Source: Methanococcoides orientis | Lineage (GTDB): Archaea; Halobacteriota; Methanosarcinia; Methanosarcinales; Methanosarcinaceae | Length of the DNA: 64,000 nt | Direction of reading: 5' to 3' | NCBI RefSeq assembly: GCF_021184045.1 | Contig: NZ_CP073710.1 | Coordinates: 2,366,685-2,430,684, forward strand | Shown here: positions 16,322-25,281 of the stretch, piece after piece | How the letters are laid out: each line of letters begins with the position of its first letter | How positions within the stretch are numbered: position 1 is the stretch's first letter | Made by a program: the position numbers and the translations under genes | Notes under the pieces: model-generated | What the model saw: only the letters and a program-made list of their open reading frames with translations | What the model was told of the DNA's origin: nothing | Databases searched by the model: none

Positions 16322-17800
16322 ATGAATGAAAGTTCAGTTCCAAAAATACTGGTCGTCGATGATGAACCTTTGAATGTGGAGCTAATGGAGATCTATCTTT
16401 CCGGGGATTATGAGGTAATCTCTGCTTATGGTGGTGCAGAGGGACTTGAAAAGGCGAGGACTGAAAACGTCGATCTGGTACTTCTCGATGTCATGATGCC
16501 TGATGTAAGTGGGTTTGATGTATGTACGGCCCTGAAGGATGATCCTCTTTATCAGTTCCTGCCTGTAGTTATGGTAACTGCTCTTTCAGGTAAAGATGAT
16601 AAAATAAAAAGTATAGAAGCAGGTGCGGACGATTTTCTTTCAAAACCAGTTGACAGGCTTGAGCTTGAGACAAGGGTCAAGTCCCTTATAAAGATAAGGC
16701 AACTGCATAATAGTCTCATCTCCCAGCGCGACGAGGCACAGAAATATCTTGATGTTGCAGGTGTCATTCTTCTAGTACTTGACAAGAACCAGAATGTGAT
16801 GCTTGTCAATAGGAAGGGTTGTGAGATCCTTGGGAGGGATGAAGAGGATGTCCTTGGGAAGAATTGGTTCGATTCATTCCTGCCTCCAGAAGAATCCGAT
16901 TATACGAAGAAGATATTCTCCAGTTTGCTAAATGGTGAAATTGACGAATTTGAATACTCTGAGAATTCCATAATCACTGCTGAAGGTGAAGAGCGGATAA
17001 TAAGCTGGCATAATTCCCTTCTCATGGATGGAAATGGTGATATTTCGGGTATCTTAAGTTCCGGTGAAGATATCACAGAGCGCAAAAAAACAGAAGTTGC
17101 ATTGAAAGATTATGCAAATCAGCTGGAGCATTCCAATGAATTGAAGGATCTTTTTATTGACATCATCCGGCATGATCTAATGAACCCTGCAGGTGCTGTA
17201 AAAGGTTTCACTGATATTCTTCTTAAAAGAAGTAAGTTTGAAGATGGTGATCTGCGTATGCTTAAGGCGATTGAGCGTACGAATAAAAAACTGATCACTA
17301 TGATCGAGAGTGCTGCTACGTTCGCAAAGATCGAGTCAGTATCTAAGGTAAGGCTCAATGTTATGGACCTTGGAGAGATCCTGAACAATGTTGCGCACAC
17401 CCTTGAGTCGCAGTTGAATGAAAACAGGATGAGTCTACATATGTCTCTTAAAGGATCTTATCCTGCACTTGTCGATCCGATGATCGAGCAGGTCTTTGTG
17501 AACTTCCTGTCAAATGCAATAAAGTACAGTCCTGAAGATACTTGTATCACTGTGGAAATTGAGGATCTTGGTGGGGAGTGGAAGGTAAAGGTCATGGACC
17601 AGGGCTTTGGTATCCTTGATGAGGATAAGGAACTGGTCTTTGAACGCTTTAAGAGGCTGGATAAAGGCAACATAAAAGGCACAGGATTAGGACTTGCTAT
17701 TGTTAAGAGGGTCGTTGACTTGCATGGTGGTAAGGTTGGTGTTGCTGACAATCCGAATGGGGAAGGCAGCATGTTCTGGGTCACTTTAAAAATGGCATGA
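16322..17800 (+). CDS. Receiver-PAS-histidine kinase hybrid
   Basis: A 492-residue signalling protein with an N-terminal receiver (about 8-125, DVMMPDVSGFDV around the phosphoacceptor), a PAS domain (about 135-255, ending SSGEDITERKK), a HisKA dimerisation helix with H-box IIRHDLMNPAGAVKGF, and a HATPase domain with N-box FLSNAIKYS and G-boxes DQGFGI and GTGLGLAI. There are no membrane helices, so the kinase is cytoplasmic and its PAS probably senses a soluble ligand or redox state. Having the receiver at the N-terminus suggests it sits downstream of another kinase or regulates its own activity. Confidence 0.92.
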   Translation: MNESSVPKILVVDDEPLNVELMEIYLSGDYEVISAYGGAEGLEKARTENVDLVLLDVMMPDVSGFDVCTALKDDPLYQFLPVVMVTALSGKDDKIKSIEAGADDFLSKPVDRLELETRVKSLIKIRQLHNSLISQRDEAQKYLDVAGVILLVLDKNQNVMLVNRKGCEILGRDEEDVLGKNWFDSFLPPEESDYTKKIFSSLLNGEIDEFEYSENSIITAEGEERIISWHNSLLMDGNGDISGILSSGEDITERKKTEVALKDYANQLEHSNELKDLFIDIIRHDLMNPAGAVKGFTDILLKRSKFEDGDLRMLKAIERTNKKLITMIESAATFAKIESVSKVRLNVMDLGEILNNVAHTLESQLNENRMSLHMSLKGSYPALVDPMIEQVFVNFLSNAIKYSPEDTCITVEIEDLGGEWKVKVMDQGFGILDEDKELVFERFKRLDKGNIKGTGLGLAIVKRVVDLHGGKVGVADNPNGEGSMFWVTLKMA

Positions 17801-17939
17801 TCTTTATTCTCTATCTTTTTTGAGTTGTTATTTTCATTAAGTTTTATCTTTTTTGTATGGCGTTTTTTGCCGGTTCCAATAAGTTTAAGATACATGTATC
17901 CAATGACCCTTTGGATTTTAATTATCACGAGGCAGTAAT

Positions 17940-18716
17940 ATGAAACTTGATGAGGTCACAATTTCAAGAGCGATTATAGACGAGTTCTCTAAGGTATTCC
18001 TTGATTACACAGAAGTAGATGTTGCACTTGTAGGTGGAGGGCCTGCAAATCTTGTAGCTGCAAAGTATCTTGCAGAAGCAGGCTTAAAAACAGTGATCTA
18101 CGAGAAGAAGCTGTCCGTGGGTGGCGGCATGTGGGCTGGCGGGATGATGTTCCCACGTATCGTTGTTCAGGAAGAAGCACGCCATATTCTGGATGATTTT
18201 GATATTGACTATCATGAATATGAGGAAGGTTATTACATAGCCAATTCCGTTGAGTCCGTTGGTAAGCTTATAAGTGGTGCAACAACTGCAGGTACTGAGA
18301 TCTTCAACCTTGTGAATGTTGAGGATGTCATGATTAGGGAAAATGATGAGGTATGTGGACTTGTCATCAATTGGACTGCAGTGGAGATCGGAAGACTTCA
18401 TGTTGACCCTCTGGCAATACGTGCCAAGGTCGTGGTCGATGGTACCGGTCATGAGGCAGCTGTCTGTAACACTGTGCAGCGCAAGGTTCCTGGGGCAAAA
18501 CTGGGTGAACTTGGGGTTGTTGGCGAAAAACCAATGTGGGCAGATGTTGGGGAGCGCATGCTTGTGGAAACCACAAAGGAAGTATATCCAAACCTGTATG
18601 TTGATGGAATGGCAGCCAATGCTGTAGCAGGTGCGCCACGTATGGGTCCGGTATTCGGTGGAATGCTTATTTCCGGTAAACAAGTGGCTGAGCTTATTAT
18701 TGAAAGGCTCAAATAA
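17940..18716 (+). CDS. thi4: Thi4 family ADP-thiazole synthase (sulfide-dependent type)
   Basis: Makes the thiazole moiety of thiamine from NAD and glycine. The FAD/NAD-binding motif is VALVGGGPANLVAAKYLAEA, followed by GGGMWAGGMMFPRI; the C-terminal PRMGPVFGGMLISG is conserved. At the position of the sulfur-donating cysteine of yeast Thi4 this protein has histidine (GRLHVDP), as in methanogen enzymes that use free sulfide with iron and turn over repeatedly. The 258-residue length fits. The gene is monocistronic, just before the tRNA-His. Confidence 0.94.
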   Translation: MKLDEVTISRAIIDEFSKVFLDYTEVDVALVGGGPANLVAAKYLAEAGLKTVIYEKKLSVGGGMWAGGMMFPRIVVQEEARHILDDFDIDYHEYEEGYYIANSVESVGKLISGATTAGTEIFNLVNVEDVMIRENDEVCGLVINWTAVEIGRLHVDPLAIRAKVVVDGTGHEAAVCNTVQRKVPGAKLGELGVVGEKPMWADVGERMLVETTKEVYPNLYVDGMAANAVAGAPRMGPVFGGMLISGKQVAELIIERLK

Positions 18717-18770
18717 GCCCTCTTTCTTCATTTTGAGGAAAAAGTTTATCTAACAAAAGTACTAGTATAA

Positions 18771-18791
18771 GGTGCTTCGCTGTGAAGCACC
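18771..18791. other. Perfect hairpin just upstream of tRNA-His
   Basis: GGTGCTTC and GAAGCACC form an eight-pair stem with a GCTGT loop, ending ten bases before the tRNA. No T-run follows, so it is more likely part of the pre-tRNA leader or a processing signal than a terminator. Confidence 0.6.
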
Positions 18792-18801
18792 CTATTACCA
18801 T

Positions 18802-18873
<72 letters not shown>

Positions 18874-18876
18874 CCA

Positions 18877-19208
18877 TTCTCTTTTACTATTCTTTAAATT
18901 ATTATCTTGAAGTTCGGCTACTAATTATCTTTAAATTCGTTTAAGAAATCTTATAATTTTGTCTATGGTCTGCCTTAAGGTCTGTCCTATGATCATCTCA
19001 TAATTGATCCGGGAAATCTGTCATAAATGTAGTATTAATACAATCTTTATGCTATCATTTTAGCTCTTGACCTTTTATTATCCATTTCTAAGTATGGTGC
19101 TTTAACTACTTCTGTATTTTACAATTTTAAAAATATGCTTGAAATTACAAGGGCAAGTTATGTGAAAATGAACTTAAAAAAAGAAACACTGCGGCTGTAT
19201 GGCCGCTA
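18877..19208. other. AT-rich intergenic region
   Basis: No gene, RNA or repeat that I can support. It separates the tRNA-His (plus) from the end of the DUF356 gene (minus) and so is a convergent terminator region. Confidence 0.5.
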
Positions 19209-19571
19209 TTATATTTCGAATGCCCTGTCAAATTCAGGGTAAAGCTCGGAACTGTCTGCGAGTTCCTCAAAAGCATCATGTCTCGGACTGACGATTACAA
19301 CATGTGCCGGAGGATGTATCTTCCTCAACTTACTGATCGCAGCGCCTGCGTTGGTATCAAGTTCCACCAAAGCAGCAGAATTACATTTTGCTTTTAATGG
19401 TACTCCTGAAACGCTTACAAGAAGCTGATCTGCATATGATGGTTCAATCCTTTTTGGATTTGATCCAAACTTCATACTTCCATAGTGTTCAAGATCGTGC
19501 AAAGCTATTTTTATTTTATTCGGGTCCTCTGCCCGAATCACCGCAAAAGATTTCATTTTTTGTCCCCACAT
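19209..19571 (-). CDS. DUF356 family protein
   Basis: A 120-residue protein of a family confined to methanogens and relatives; function unknown. Recognisable segments are FAVIRAEDPNKIKIALHDLE, PSYADQLLVSVSGVPLKAKC and RKIHPPAHVVIVSPRHD. The start may be the second ATG at 19556, since the first is part of a purine-rich TGGGGA stretch that could serve as the ribosome site. It stands alone between tRNA-His and proC. Confidence 0.85.
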   Translation of the reverse strand: MWGQKMKSFAVIRAEDPNKIKIALHDLEHYGSMKFGSNPKRIEPSYADQLLVSVSGVPLKAKCNSAALVELDTNAGAAISKLRKIHPPAHVVIVSPRHDAFEELADSSELYPEFDRAFEI

Positions 19572-19676
19572 AAACTTTATTGAAGTTTAATAAAATAAAT
19601 AGGGTCATAAAGATATATCAATCTTTGGATATTGTTCTTTATTTTATTATTTTATGACTTCAAAGGAAAGTAATCT

Positions 19677-20486
19677 TTACTTACCTAGCTCCTTTGACCT
19701 TGTGGATGACTCAATTACTGCATTCATGAAAGCAGCCCTGATGCCACTTTCTTCGAGGGTGTGTATTCCTCGAATCGTGGTTCCTGCAGGGGATGTGACC
19801 ATGTCCTTAAGCTCTCCCGGATGCATTCCTGTCTCAAGGACCATCTTTGCGGCACCAAGAACTGTCTGTGCTGCAAGTGTTATGGCGCTTGCACGGTCAA
19901 GTCCTTCATAGACCGCACCGTCTGCCATTGCCTCAATAACAGGGAATATGTATGCAGGCCCACTGCCTGAAAGTCCTGTGACTGCGTCCATGAGCTTTTC
20001 CGGGACTTCGATTGCACTTCCAAGAGATCTGAATATCTCGAGTGCGACCTCTGCATCCTCTTTGGTTGCATTGCTTCCTGTACATATTGCAGATGCAGCT
20101 TCAGCGACTGTTGCAGCGATATTTGGCATTACTCGTATGACCCTTGTATCGCTGTTCAACTCATCTTCTATAGCTGCAAGAGGAACGCCGGCAGCAATTG
20201 ATATTACAAGCTTGTCGGATGTGATGTCATCTTTTATCCGTGCAAGTATATCTTTAAGTATCTGTGGTTTGATTGCAAGAACGACAATATCGGAGTTCGC
20301 GATGGTATGGGAATTGTCTGTGGAAACGCTGATGCCAAGTTCATTATTAAGTTTCTCCAGGGCAGGTTCGTAGACATCACTTGCATAGATACTGATGTCG
20401 CTGTGCGCTCCAAGGATACCTCTTATGAGGGATTCTCCCATTTTTCCTGTGCCTATGAATCCGATCTTCTTGTCTGTAAGGTGCAT
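19677..20486 (-). CDS. proC: Pyrroline-5-carboxylate reductase
   Basis: NAD(P)H-dependent reduction of pyrroline-5-carboxylate to proline. The Rossmann motif is GFIGTGKMGESLIRG and the C-terminal signature GSGPAYIFPVIEAMADG to HPGELKDMVTSPAGTTIRGI matches the family. The 269 residues are the normal length. Note that pyrroline chemistry is also relevant to pyrrolysine in this group, but nothing suggests anything other than proline synthesis here. Confidence 0.96.
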   Translation of the reverse strand: MHLTDKKIGFIGTGKMGESLIRGILGAHSDISIYASDVYEPALEKLNNELGISVSTDNSHTIANSDIVVLAIKPQILKDILARIKDDITSDKLVISIAAGVPLAAIEDELNSDTRVIRVMPNIAATVAEAASAICTGSNATKEDAEVALEIFRSLGSAIEVPEKLMDAVTGLSGSGPAYIFPVIEAMADGAVYEGLDRASAITLAAQTVLGAAKMVLETGMHPGELKDMVTSPAGTTIRGIHTLEESGIRAAFMNAVIESSTRSKELGK

Positions 20487-20543
20487 ATTTTTTCCTTTTC
20501 CTGATTAGAAATATTTGATGCTTAGTCCGTTTATATAAAAAAA

Positions 20544-20560
20544 GGCCATTGGTAATGGCC
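20544..20560 (-). terminator. Terminator of aMBF1 gene
   Basis: GGCCATT and AATGGCC form a perfect seven-pair stem with a GGT loop; on the minus strand a T-run follows (A-run on plus at 20537-20543). It separates aMBF1 from the proC promoter. Confidence 0.75.
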
Positions 20561-20573
20561 ATAGTCTGCTTTT

Positions 20574-21068
20574 TTATTTTCTCTTGATGGTCACAATATC
20601 GCCAAGGGTAGTACCTTTGTTCAGGCGATCAGCATTCCATTCCCCTTCACCAAGGCGTTCTGTAAGGTGGATATTAAGTGTTTTTTCGATCTTCTTCCTT
20701 ACAGAATCTTCGGGGACGATCTCTGCTCGTTCGATCTTCTTGATAAGTGATGCCTTTTCTTTTACTTTTGCGGCAAGCACTTCCTGGCTCCATCCTCGTT
20801 TTTCACGGGCATCGCGTATGAGCTTGTCGTATTCATCAACAAGTTCATCGTTAAGTTCTGCAAAAGGATCGCGCCTTTGTCCAGTCCTTTTTGGGACATC
20901 TCTTCTTATTTGGGGAGATACTGGTGATATCTTCCTGGACACGGGTGAGCGAGCTTTTACTGCAGTTCCATACTGTGAGCATTTGCTGCACACTTTAAGC
21001 TGGCTTCCATCAATTGTGACGTCTACTGCCTGTCCTTTGATCTCTGTGCCACATATTTCGCATTGCAT
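20574..21068 (-). CDS. Archaeal multiprotein bridging factor aMBF1
   Basis: A 164-residue protein with an N-terminal zinc ribbon (CEICGTEIKG and CSKCSQYG), a basic linker (VSRKISPVSPQIRRDVPKRT) and a C-terminal Cro/CI-type HTH (KLIRDAREKRGWSQEVLAAK to IKKIERAEIVPEDSVRKKIE). Archaeal MBF1 associates with translating ribosomes and possibly TBP. It is divergent from PAN, sharing an 83-base promoter region. Confidence 0.94.
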   Translation of the reverse strand: MQCEICGTEIKGQAVDVTIDGSQLKVCSKCSQYGTAVKARSPVSRKISPVSPQIRRDVPKRTGQRRDPFAELNDELVDEYDKLIRDAREKRGWSQEVLAAKVKEKASLIKKIERAEIVPEDSVRKKIEKTLNIHLTERLGEGEWNADRLNKGTTLGDIVTIKRK

Positions 21069-21151
21069 CTGGTATCATCTCTTAAAGGCTCTTTGCATTG
21101 CTCTTTACGAAAGGGCTATATATCGTCTCTACTTAAATATTATTCGGGACT

Positions 21152-22435
21152 ATGAGTGAAACAATAGATGATGAGCCAAGAAACGACAACTACGGCTTCC
21201 ATAGTATTGGTAATAATGCCGGAGATCTCGTTTCCGGAAACGATGAGGACTTTTCTAAATATCTGCTGGATCGAATGAAGCAGCTGGAGTCTCGCAACAC
21301 GCTCCTAAAAGAGCAATGTGGGCAAATGGAGTCTGAAAAGCGCTTTATGGAATCCCAGAAGCTTAAGTATGAGCGTGAGTCTCAGAGGCTTCAAACGGAA
21401 CTGGATCAGTTGAAATCCGTTCCTCTGGTAGTTGCAAATGTGGTTGATGTTTTTGATGATGACAAGGTTCTTATCAGAAGCAGCACCGGTCCGCAATTTC
21501 TTGTAAAGGCTTCTTTGGAACTTGATGAGGACGTTCTGGTTCCTGGTGTCAGGGTAGCTTTGAACCAACAGACATTAGCCGTTGTAGAGGTCATTCCCGA
21601 ATCCGATGAACCGGTCGTATCTGCTATGGAAGTTATCGACTCTCAGGAGGTAGATTATTCCCAGATAGGTGGTCTTGATGACCAGATACGAGAGATCAGT
21701 GAATCTGTGGAGCTTCCTCTAACAAGACCGGAATCCTTTGTGCGCATAGGCATCTCCCCTCCTAAAGGGGTAATGCTTTATGGTCCTCCCGGAACCGGGA
21801 AAACGCTACTCGCCAAAGCTGTGGCACACAGGACGCATGCTACTTTCATAAGGGTGGTAGGTTCTGAACTTGTACAGAAATACATAGGTGATGGTGCAAA
21901 GCTTGTCCGTGACATCTTCGAGATGGCAAGAAAGAAAGCACCTGCTATCATATTTATCGATGAGCTGGATGCCATTGCTGCTACACGTTTGAATGACACC
22001 AATGGTGCAGACCGTGAGGTGCAGCGAACTCTCATGCAGCTGCTCGCCGAGATGGACGGTTTTGACAACAGGGGTGACATTCGCATAATAGCCGCAACCA
22101 ATCGTCCGGACGTACTTGATCCGGCAATAGTCCGCCCGGGAAGGTTCGACCGTGTTATCGAGATCCCTCTTCCTGATCAGGTTGGTCGTGAAGCCATATT
22201 CCGCATCCATACTGACTTGCTTTCAATTGATGGCAACGTTGATCATGAGAAACTTGCCAAACTAACTGAAGGTGCAAGTGGTGCGGACATCGGAGCTATT
22301 GTCATGGAGGCAGGTATGTTCGCGGTTCGCCAGAACAATGACAGTATCAGTATGTCTAACCTGGTCGAAGCTGTGGAAAAGGTCATGTCATCACCGGATG
22401 TCATAACTGACCAGTCATTGCAGATGTTCTCATAA
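21152..22435 (+). CDS. pan: Proteasome-activating nucleotidase PAN
   Basis: Hexameric AAA ATPase that unfolds substrates for the 20S proteasome. Residues about 35-85 are coiled coil ([20 protein letters not shown] onward), then an OB domain, then the AAA core with Walker A GPPGTGKT, Walker [12 protein letters not shown] and the second region of homology [20 protein letters not shown]. The C-terminal gate-opening tail, usually hydrophobic-Tyr-X, here ends MFS, with Phe in place of Tyr. The 427-residue length is normal. No proteasome subunit gene is in the window. Confidence 0.95.
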   Translation: MSETIDDEPRNDNYGFHSIGNNAGDLVSGNDEDFSKYLLDRMKQLESRNTLLKEQCGQMESEKRFMESQKLKYERESQRLQTELDQLKSVPLVVANVVDVFDDDKVLIRSSTGPQFLVKASLELDEDVLVPGVRVALNQQTLAVVEVIPESDEPVVSAMEVIDSQEVDYSQIGGLDDQIREISESVELPLTRPESFVRIGISPPKGVMLYGPPGTGKTLLAKAVAHRTHATFIRVVGSELVQKYIGDGAKLVRDIFEMARKKAPAIIFIDELDAIAATRLNDTNGADREVQRTLMQLLAEMDGFDNRGDIRIIAATNRPDVLDPAIVRPGRFDRVIEIPLPDQVGREAIFRIHTDLLSIDGNVDHEKLAKLTEGASGADIGAIVMEAGMFAVRQNNDSISMSNLVEAVEKVMSSPDVITDQSLQMFS

Positions 22436-22459
22436 CACTTTCAGATCGGTCGTGTAAGC

Positions 22460-23044
22460 TTGGTTTTTCATATCAAACCGGAGATAAGAATACTTGGCAT
22501 CGATGATTCTGCACTGATACGTGACAATATACTGATAGTCGGGGCTTTCTTCAGGGGGGGGCAGTGGCTGGATGGGGTAATGCGTTCTGAGGTCACTCGG
22601 GATGGGATGGATGCTACTGACCGCATGGTGAAAATGGTAACTTCCAGCAAGCATTATGATCAGATAAGGGTCATTATGCTGGATGGTGTCACATACGGTG
22701 GTTTCAATCCTGTGGACATTGTAAAGTTGAACGAGGATACCGGCATCCCTGTTATTGTCCTTATGCGTGAGATACCGGACATTGAAAAAATAAAAAAAGC
22801 CCTGTGTAATCTGCCGGATGCCGATGAGCGATTGCAGACGATGATGCGCGCAGGCCGGGTCATCAAGACAATATCAAAGGACCCCTCAAATCCTGTTTTC
22901 ATTCAGTGTGCAGGTATTGAAGCCTGTTTGGCATGTGAGATCGTACGTTTGTCTTCCACAAGGGGTAACATTCCAGAACCATTGCGCATTGCTCATATGA
23001 TCGCCACAGGCATTGTCTGTGGCGAGTCAAGAGGGAAGGCCTGA
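22460..23044 (+). CDS. DUF99 family protein (UPF0215, endonuclease V-like)
   Basis: A 194-residue protein of the archaeal DUF99 family, distantly related to endonuclease V. Characteristic segments are RILGIDDSAL near the start, VIMLDGVTYGGFNPVDI in the middle and PEPLRIAHMIATGIVCGESR at the end. The activity is not established. The start is TTG 22460, 24 bases after pan, probably in one transcript with it. Confidence 0.87.
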   Translation: MVFHIKPEIRILGIDDSALIRDNILIVGAFFRGGQWLDGVMRSEVTRDGMDATDRMVKMVTSSKHYDQIRVIMLDGVTYGGFNPVDIVKLNEDTGIPVIVLMREIPDIEKIKKALCNLPDADERLQTMMRAGRVIKTISKDPSNPVFIQCAGIEACLACEIVRLSSTRGNIPEPLRIAHMIATGIVCGESRGKA

Positions 23045-23047
23045 TGA

Positions 23048-24391
23048 TCAGGCCTTGCACTTTTCTACCAGTTCCACACCTTCGTTCATGAGCTCTTCAG
23101 CTCTTCCCTTTGTTTTTGCCTCTGCGAATATGCGTATTATGGGTTCGGTTCCTGATGGTCTGATGAGCAACCAGCCGTCCTTGTGCCAGACCTTGACACC
23201 ATCGGTGGTATCAACTTCGTATTTTCCACCCATGACGTGTTCCTTTATGCTCTCCATGGCTGCCTGAAGTTCGGTGCAGCGGATCTTCGTCTTGGAATTG
23301 AAATATTCAGGGACACTTTTCACAAGGTCTGATAATGTCTTTCCAGATGCCATTATCTCAAGCAGTTTTGCAGCTGCCATGGCGCCGTCACGGCAATACT
23401 GGTGCTCCGGGAAGATAAGTCCGCCATTACCCTCTCCTCCAAAGACCGCGCCTGTTTCCATCATCTTTCTTGCAACATTGATGGAACCGACGGCTGTCCA
23501 GTGAAGTTCGACCTCTGCTTCCTCAGCAACGTCCAGCATTCTCTGTGAAGAGCTTACCGGTGTAACGATAGGACCTTTGTTATTTTCCAGGATGTATTTT
23601 GCCATCATGGAAAGGAGTATCTCCTCATCAATGAAATCTCCGTTCTCATCGAAGAAAACTGCCCTGTCAGCATCTCCGTCCTGTGCAACACCCATGTCTG
23701 CACCTCTGCTCTTCACGATGTCTGCAAGCTCTGTCAGGACATCAGGTGTAGGCTCTGGGTTGCGCCATGGGAATGTCCCATCGATCTGTGCATTAAGTGT
23801 GATGACCTCGCACCCAAGTCTCCTGAGCAGGAATGGTAATGTGAGGGAGCCGGCGCCGCAGCCGGTATCCACAACGACCTTGAACTTCTTTTCCCTTATA
23901 TTCTCAGCATTCACTGAATTGATGACGCCGTTGATGTAGTATTCGTTGGCATTGTTATCTATGTGGAAGTTGCCTGTTCTGTCCCAGTTTGCGGTGGAGA
24001 ACTCCTTTGACATGTAGATCTTTTCTACAACTTTCTCTCCTTCTCGTGAGAATTCGCTTCCATCCCCAGCAACCAGCTTTATCCCGTTGTATTCTCTGGG
24101 ATTGTGGGATGCGGTAACTCCGATGCCTGCATCAGCATGGTCTCTTACATAATATTGTATTGCAGGAATTGGTGCGGTGCCTATGTCTATGACAGTAACT
24201 CCTGTGGAAAGTGCTCCTGCGATAGCTGCAGATTTTAGCATCTCTCCTGATATTCTTGTGTCACGACCGACAGCGATTATTCCCTTTGAGCCCATATAGG
24301 TCCCAAGGCTTTTTGCAACATCTATTGCAAGCTGTGGTGTGATGTATTCATTGGCAATGCCCCTTACTCCGTTTGTACCGAAAAATGCCAT
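23048..24391 (-). CDS. glmM: Phosphoglucosamine mutase / phosphohexomutase
   Basis: Alpha-D-phosphohexomutase family. The phosphoserine loop is GVTASHNPREYNG, the Mg2+ loop is QDGDADRAVF, the sugar-binding loop is GGEGNGGLIFPE, and the C-terminal phosphate-binding loop is RPSGTEPIIRIF. The 447-residue length and TASHNP context match archaeal GlmM, which makes glucosamine-1-phosphate for UDP-GlcNAc; phosphomannomutase activity is the main alternative. It is convergent with the DUF99 gene, with three bases between the stops. Confidence 0.9.
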   Translation of the reverse strand: MAFFGTNGVRGIANEYITPQLAIDVAKSLGTYMGSKGIIAVGRDTRISGEMLKSAAIAGALSTGVTVIDIGTAPIPAIQYYVRDHADAGIGVTASHNPREYNGIKLVAGDGSEFSREGEKVVEKIYMSKEFSTANWDRTGNFHIDNNANEYYINGVINSVNAENIREKKFKVVVDTGCGAGSLTLPFLLRRLGCEVITLNAQIDGTFPWRNPEPTPDVLTELADIVKSRGADMGVAQDGDADRAVFFDENGDFIDEEILLSMMAKYILENNKGPIVTPVSSSQRMLDVAEEAEVELHWTAVGSINVARKMMETGAVFGGEGNGGLIFPEHQYCRDGAMAAAKLLEIMASGKTLSDLVKSVPEYFNSKTKIRCTELQAAMESIKEHVMGGKYEVDTTDGVKVWHKDGWLLIRPSGTEPIIRIFAEAKTKGRAEELMNEGVELVEKCKA

Positions 24392-24501
24392 TTGATATCT
24401 CCTTTTTACAATTGCTTTCCTATGGGTTCTGACACTATTTTATATTTTTGAGGTGTGACATTTGACCAAGTTTAAATTATATGAGTTCCAATCTATGCCA
24501 C

Positions 24502-24795
24502 ATGATGATGCGTGACAAAGGGAAACTGGTTATCTGGCCGGCAAACCTGGACAGGTCCAGGTCCAGAAAAGATGGCAGGATCATCTCCAGGAAAAGTTCT
24601 GTGGAGAAACCCGATCTCAGAGAACTCTCAAAAGCAGCTGAGAAGCTGAACCTGAACCCTGAGGTAGAGGCTGATAAAAAATATCCTCGCTCCTGGTGGG
24701 AAGGAAGCGGTCGTATACTGGTTGATAATGAAGAGCCAAAGACCATGGTTGCGAGAAAGATCGCAAAAGCAATTAAAGAAGCACGTGGTGGCTGA
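24502..24795 (+). CDS. srp19: Signal recognition particle 19 kDa protein
   Basis: SRP19 binds 7S RNA and promotes SRP54 assembly. The family start KGKLVIWPANLDRSRSRKDG is clear, with PRSWWEGSGRILVDNEE further on. The frame is open from ATG 24481, but three ATGs at 24502-24508 lie 25-30 bases after a TATA-like TTTAAATTA at 24469-24477, so I prefer a leaderless start there. It neighbours Sec61-beta, another protein-export gene. Confidence 0.93.
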   Translation: MMMRDKGKLVIWPANLDRSRSRKDGRIISRKSSVEKPDLRELSKAAEKLNLNPEVEADKKYPRSWWEGSGRILVDNEEPKTMVARKIAKAIKEARGG

Positions 24796-24837
24796 AGTCG
24801 GATCATCCTTTATCCGGCATTTGTTTCTCATTTTTTA

Positions 24838-24972
24838 AGCTAATTGAATTTTAACCACTTGAAGTTAAACGAAGTGAACCTGAACTCCTTGAGTTTTAAC
24901 TAGTGAGTTTATACCAAGTAAATTTAAACCAAGTGAGTTTGTACTAAGTAAATTTAAACCAAGTGTAATTTG
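24838..24972. repeat. Nine-unit degenerate 15-bp tandem repeat
   Basis: Nine consecutive 15-base units run without gaps between the srp19 and Sec61-beta genes. Typical units are ACCAAGTAAATTTAA (24913-24927), ACCAAGTGAGTTTGT (24928-24942) and ACTAAGTAAATTTAA (24943-24957). Units decay towards the srp19 side. There is no reading frame of note. It lies downstream of both flanking convergent genes. Confidence 0.9.
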
Positions 24973-25056
24973 GATAAAGGCTAAGGATAAAAAAGTGACC
25001 TTAAAAGCTATCTTGGTTTTAAATGAAAAAAACTCAAACTAAAAATATGAATTAGG

Positions 25057-25230
25057 TTATGGCCAGAGGCCAAAACCTGCACTTAATGCAAGAATAACAA
25101 TTCCACAGAGTGCTCCAAAGACCATAACTGTCTTTGGCTGCAGGTGAATTGCTCTTTTATCTGCATCATAATATGTCATAAGACCTGCGGATGACATAAG
25201 TCCGCTTCCGCCAGATTTTTGTTTAGCCAT
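25057..25230 (-). CDS. secG: Preprotein translocase subunit Sec61-beta
   Basis: A 57-residue tail-anchored protein: N-terminus MAKQKSGGSGLMSSAGLMTY, then DADKRAIHLQPK and one transmembrane helix (VMVFGALCGIVILALSAG) ending GLWP. This is the archaeal Sec61-beta subunit of the SecYE-beta channel. GGAGAG precedes the ATG. The neighbour srp19 also serves protein export, though on the opposite strand. Confidence 0.93.
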   Translation of the reverse strand: MAKQKSGGSGLMSSAGLMTYYDADKRAIHLQPKTVMVFGALCGIVILALSAGFGLWP

Positions 25231-25281
25231 AATCTCTCCGATTGTTTTTTAAATTTTTAAACTTTGTGGCTGTTATTTGGC

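Noticed and set aside
24838-24972. CRISPR-like repeats
   Set aside because: The 15-base units are contiguous, degenerate and have no unique spacers; no cas genes are near.
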